DNA from: Granulosicoccus sp947495035
Lineage (GTDB): Bacteria > Pseudomonadota > Gammaproteobacteria > Granulosicoccales > Granulosicoccaceae
Strand: one strand, 5' to 3'
DNA: 64,000 bases
Assembly (NCBI RefSeq): GCF_050589605.1
Contig: NZ_JBNGOO010000004.1
Shown here: piece after piece, positions 60,924-64,000 of the stretch
How the letters are laid out: every line of letters starts with the position of its first letter
Position numbering within the stretch: the first letter of the stretch is position 1
Notes under the pieces: generated by a model
What the model saw: only the letters and a program-made list of their open reading frames with translations
Database searches by the model: none
Told to the model about the DNA's origin: nothing
Program-made: the position numbers and the translations under genes

Positions 60924-63179
60924 TCAGGCCTGCCTGACTCTGGGCAGACTGGCCGACTCGCTCAGGGGGAAAACCGAAAATGCATTCTTGCCCTGAAGCT
61001 TGGCATCGTACATCGCCGCATCGGCATTCTTGATCAACAGGGTGGACGAGTCGGCATCCTCTGGAAAGCGCGCGCAACCGATGCTCACGGAAATGCAGTG
61101 CGTCAGATCATCGATCAGATACGGCATCGACAGCGACTGGCGCAAACGGTTGGCAATGGCCGAAATGCCCGACAGGGTGAAGTGTCCGCTGGCAATCAGC
61201 GTGAACTCATCGCCGCCGAGGCGCGCCAGACAGGCACGCTCGTCCAGCAGCTCGGATACACATTCGCGCAAACGGTCAGCCACCTGCCTGAGCAACTGGT
61301 CCCCGGCATCATGTCCGGCACTGTCATTGACCGCCTTGAAGCCGTCCAGATCCATGTACATCAGAATCAGAGATTCACCGTTCTGACAGCGCCTGCCGAG
61401 CGCTTCCTGAAAGCTGCTGCGGTTCGGCAGATCCGTCAGCGTGTCGTAATGCGCCAGCTTCAGCAATCGCTGATTGGCTGCCTGCAGGCTGTCGGCCTGA
61501 TACTCGAGCTTGCCGATGTGAAAATGTGTGCGCATGGCATTGCCGATACTGTGCGCCGCACTATGCAGGTCCAGCTGTTCGAAACCGACAGGATCCATCA
61601 GCAGATACCCGAATTGCAGCCCGCCGGCATGGATCGGATTGAGAACCAGCTCACCGGTACGCAGCTCATCCAGCAGATGATCGGGCAGCAACTGCCGGGT
61701 GGGAAAGGACTTCTCCTCCGGCTGGAATACCTGACCATCCTGATACTGATGCAGCAGACTTGCATTTTCATCAGGACGCTCTCCAGCCTTGTCGTATTTC
61801 ACCAGATAGCTGCGCCGCGGCTCCATCGCCTGCAGCCACCAGGTCATGGTCTGCAACAGCCCATCCTGATCCGAACAGGAACTCATGCGCAGTTGCATGG
61901 CAGCACGCAAACCCTGATGTCGCCGCATGTGATAATCGTGTTCGACATTGAAGGCCCACATGCGCTCGCGAATACGTGACAGGGCGAGAAGTATGCGAAC
62001 GCTGGCCTCTGGCGTGAACCCCTGGCCAAGCATCGCCACCGTCAGCGACTCGATGCGATCACACAGATTCACCCACCAGTGAATGTTCTTGAAGCTGGCG
62101 CTGCGATCCAGCATATCCTGCATGCACTCGGCCGCCGCCGAACAGTCGGTGGTCATGCTCTGCCACAGCGCCGAGGAGAGTACTTCCAGATCGAGCGTAT
62201 CCGGCGTGCTCAGGCCTGACATCGCGGCATGCAGCCACCGAGAGATCGATGCCGTATCGCCTATCGACAGCGTTTCATCATGCCCGGGGCGTGAATGCGT
62301 CGACGCCCTGGGAATGAATTCGCAATCCACACAGACCTGGTAGCAGTCGCTCTTCCCGGCATCATCCGGCGCCTCGCTACCGCACTCTCCCGCTATGCGT
62401 TGCAGCAGGCGATTGACGCTCAGGGAGGCCATGCTGTCGAATGGCTGTCTGACGGTACTGATGGGTGGAGAATTGCGCGTTGCCTCAGAGGTATCGTCAA
62501 AGCCGGTTATGGCAATGTCATCGGGAATCGAATAGCCGGCAACCTTGACAGCACGGGCGGCACTGAGCGCCATGATGTCATTGGCGGCAACGAAGGTATC
62601 CACATCCTGACGACGCTTCAACAGGGATGTCACGGCACCGTAGGTCCTGAACGCGTCGTAGTTGCCTTCCACGAACAGATCTTCATCGACGCGATGCCCG
62701 TTCTCCTCCAATACCCTGCGAAAGATACTTTCACGGCGCAACGAATAGGGATCGCCCGGGAAACCGCGAATGAAAGCCAGACGTGAACAGTCGCGGTTTT
62801 TCAGCAGATGCTGCATCAGGCCGATCATGCCATCGCAGTCATTGACAAAGACACTGTCGACGCCTTCGATCGGCAGACCCAGACTGAGTACCGGCACCTT
62901 GAACCGATTGATGAAAGTTGCCAGTTCATCGTTCGACAGTTTCTGGCCCAGCGTACCGGTCAGGCAGATGATGCCAACCACATCGATCTCGGTGGCCAGA
63001 CAATAGATGGAATTGCATACCGATGAGTTACCCATCTGCTGTCCGGCGATACACAAGGTGCCATAGCCGGATTGCGACACGATACCGGAGATCGTATCGA
63101 CCAGATCCTTGCGGTAATCGACATACTCATCCGTCAGCACCACAATGGTGCCGCCTGTCTGGTTCCTGCGCAAGTTCAT
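60924..63179 (-). CDS. LacI-type sensor domain fused to GGDEF diguanylate cyclase
   Basis: About 751 residues from ATG 63179 (GTG 63221 is possible). Residues about 10-290 form a periplasmic-binding-protein-like domain as in LacI/GalR repressors (VVGIICLTGTL, FVAANDIMALSAARAV, DDIAITGFDDT), but no helix-turn-helix precedes it. A helical and GAF-like middle follows. The GGDEF domain is at about 585-745, with MDLDGFKAVNDSAGH and ARLGGDEFT, active. The inhibitory I-site RxxD is absent (DERA). There is no signal peptide, so a cytoplasmic sugar-like ligand could set c-di-GMP synthesis. Confidence 0.85.
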   Translation of the reverse strand: MNLRRNQTGGTIVVLTDEYVDYRKDLVDTISGIVSQSGYGTLCIAGQQMGNSSVCNSIYCLATEIDVVGIICLTGTLGQKLSNDELATFINRFKVPVLSLGLPIEGVDSVFVNDCDGMIGLMQHLLKNRDCSRLAFIRGFPGDPYSLRRESIFRRVLEENGHRVDEDLFVEGNYDAFRTYGAVTSLLKRRQDVDTFVAANDIMALSAARAVKVAGYSIPDDIAITGFDDTSEATRNSPPISTVRQPFDSMASLSVNRLLQRIAGECGSEAPDDAGKSDCYQVCVDCEFIPRASTHSRPGHDETLSIGDTASISRWLHAAMSGLSTPDTLDLEVLSSALWQSMTTDCSAAAECMQDMLDRSASFKNIHWWVNLCDRIESLTVAMLGQGFTPEASVRILLALSRIRERMWAFNVEHDYHMRRHQGLRAAMQLRMSSCSDQDGLLQTMTWWLQAMEPRRSYLVKYDKAGERPDENASLLHQYQDGQVFQPEEKSFPTRQLLPDHLLDELRTGELVLNPIHAGGLQFGYLLMDPVGFEQLDLHSAAHSIGNAMRTHFHIGKLEYQADSLQAANQRLLKLAHYDTLTDLPNRSSFQEALGRRCQNGESLILMYMDLDGFKAVNDSAGHDAGDQLLRQVADRLRECVSELLDERACLARLGGDEFTLIASGHFTLSGISAIANRLRQSLSMPYLIDDLTHCISVSIGCARFPEDADSSTLLIKNADAAMYDAKLQGKNAFSVFPLSESASLPRVRQA

Positions 63180-63368
63180 GGAGAATCGATACCAGCCCAC
63201 AGTGTTCGATGTATTCAACACTTGTTAACGGCATCCGCTCGCTCCGATTGAGCCGAGCGAGAGTCGGCCAGTACCGTGTAAATCCTGCAAAGCCGACTCC
63301 TGATGCGCCACCCGGCCCTGCCAGTGCTATTGGTATGGTCCATCTGTCGAATCAGGACACGCAAGACC

Positions 63369-63611
63369 ATGGACACACACACCACCACCGCTACCCTGGA
63401 AACCCTGATGGAACAACTGGGATTGCCCTCGGATGATGCCGCTCTGCAACGCTTCGTGGAAGAGCATGGACCGCTCCCCTCAGCAGTGAGACTCGAGGAA
63501 GCGCCGTTCTGGAATACCTCTCAGTCGATTTTCCTGCAGGAGGCCATTGCCCAGGACGCCATGTGGGCCCCGGCCGTGGATCAGCTGGATGCTCTACTTA
63601 GGCACAGCTGA
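63369..63611 (+). CDS. DUF2789-family small protein
   Basis: An 80-residue protein. It shows LETLMEQLGLPSDDAAL, FVEEHGPL, APFWNTSQSIFLQEA and DAMWAPAVDQLDALLR, all matching DUF2789. Function is unknown. The start ATG 63369 gives the usual length. It ends three bases before the stop codon of a convergent gene. Confidence 0.9.
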   Translation: MDTHTTTATLETLMEQLGLPSDDAALQRFVEEHGPLPSAVRLEEAPFWNTSQSIFLQEAIAQDAMWAPAVDQLDALLRHS

Positions 63612-63614
63612 ACC

Positions 63615-64000
63615 TCAGAAGACTTCGACTTCCAGATTGACGCTCATGGCAGCCTCGACACCGTCATCGAAGGTATTCCAGGGATTCACCACCCGGCTGT
63701 CGACGCTGGCACCGTATTTGAACTTGATGGCCACCGGACCACGTACCCGCCAGGACAGCGATGCTTCGGCTTCGGAGAAACTTTCCTCACCGCCGAAGTC
63801 GGAGTCCAGAGAGAGTGCCAGAGATACCGTCTCGCTCAAGTAGCGCTTCAGACGCAGACCCACATAGCCCACCGACTCTTCCTCGGCTTCCCCGGTCACC
63901 GGCTCGAAGCGGCGACTCCCGACACCGACGGCGGCGCTCGAGTAATGACCTCGACTCTTCCACAGCTTGTAACCCACACCGCCAACTCGCAAGGTGGAGG
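63615..64000 (-). CDS. C-terminal part of an outer-membrane beta-barrel-like protein (partial)
   Basis: The frame runs off the right edge, with no start in view. About 128 residues of alternating polar and hydrophobic strands are seen (YSSAAVGVGSR, VGYVGLRLKRYL, LALSLDSDF, AIKFKYGASV). A final strand ends in VEVF, with Phe last, typical of outer-membrane barrels. It resembles the DUF481/YdiY-type salt-induced proteins, but the family is not certain from this end alone. Confidence 0.6.
   Translation of the reverse strand, partial: STLRVGGVGYKLWKSRGHYSSAAVGVGSRRFEPVTGEAEEESVGYVGLRLKRYLSETVSLALSLDSDFGGEESFSEAEASLSWRVRGPVAIKFKYGASVDSRVVNPWNTFDDGVEAAMSVNLEVEVF

Overview
The window reads as a chromosomal segment of a free-living, Gram-negative gammaproteobacterium. 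Supporting signs are many lipoprotein, Tat and Sec exported proteins, OmpA-type and MipA/OmpV-type outer-membrane proteins, an Ada protein whose key cysteines sit at the E. coli positions, DUF2789 and DUF6164 proteins, and a Fur-type operator. Base composition is moderately GC-rich and fairly even. There is no phage, plasmid, transposase, CRISPR, rRNA or recognisable tRNA, so most genes are ordinary household or accessory genes. The genus cannot be fixed from sequence alone. A 97-base assembly gap lies at 1059-1155, inside a short-period tandem repeat.

Layout. 1-0.7 kb: end of a thiamine ABC transporter (thiP end, thiQ). 1.3-4.9 kb (minus): VOC protein, threonine aldolase, thiamine diphosphokinase and an LprI/IalB-like exported protein. 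5-8.5 kb (plus): BON-OmpA protein with a long Pro/Glu/Ala repeat, a coiled-coil membrane protein, and a DsbA-family protein. 8.6-11.7 kb: exported DUF1800/DUF1501 pair. 12.6-16.9 kb: unknown exported protein, CsaA-like protein, YiaD-like lipoprotein, SLC13 transporter. 17-23.9 kb: a divergent AstE/AspA-like protein, GT2, DUF6164, a GH16 glucanase-like enzyme, an HExxH lipoprotein, an HNH nuclease. 24-29 kb: ABC exporter with divergent LysR gene, PII protein, EAL protein with a degenerate CZB domain. 29-36.5 kb: large DUF349 protein, then MoxR-DUF58-TgpA. 36.6-41.9 kb (minus): imelysin / di-haem cytochrome / imelysin / DUF1513 operon under a good Fur box. 42-48 kb: PLP dehydratase, CHASE histidine kinase plus single-domain response regulator, unknown membrane protein, EEP-family protein. 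48-55 kb: MipA/OmpV, NudC, two YbjQ-like proteins with an M48 peptidase, a nucleosidase-like protein paired with a spore-photoproduct-lyase-family radical SAM enzyme, an SDR. 55-59.6 kb: GH17-GT2 beta-glucan synthase fused protein followed by a phosphoglycerol-transferase-like protein. 59.7-64 kb: Ada, a LacI-type sensor fused to GGDEF, DUF2789, and the end of a beta-barrel-like protein.

How parts work together. The clearest functional modules are thiamine uptake plus thiamine phosphorylation; an iron-responsive exported operon; a two-gene module that would make and decorate a periplasmic beta-1,3-type glucan with phosphoglycerol; a MoxR-DUF58-transglutaminase cassette; and a possible DNA-lesion repair pair (nucleosidase-like plus SPL-like). 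Two c-di-GMP proteins have unusual sensory parts. Spaces between genes repeatedly hold unrelated minisatellites (periods of about 7, 14, 34, 38 and 45 bases) and two copies of a 44-base dispersed element. These are the main non-coding peculiarity of the window.
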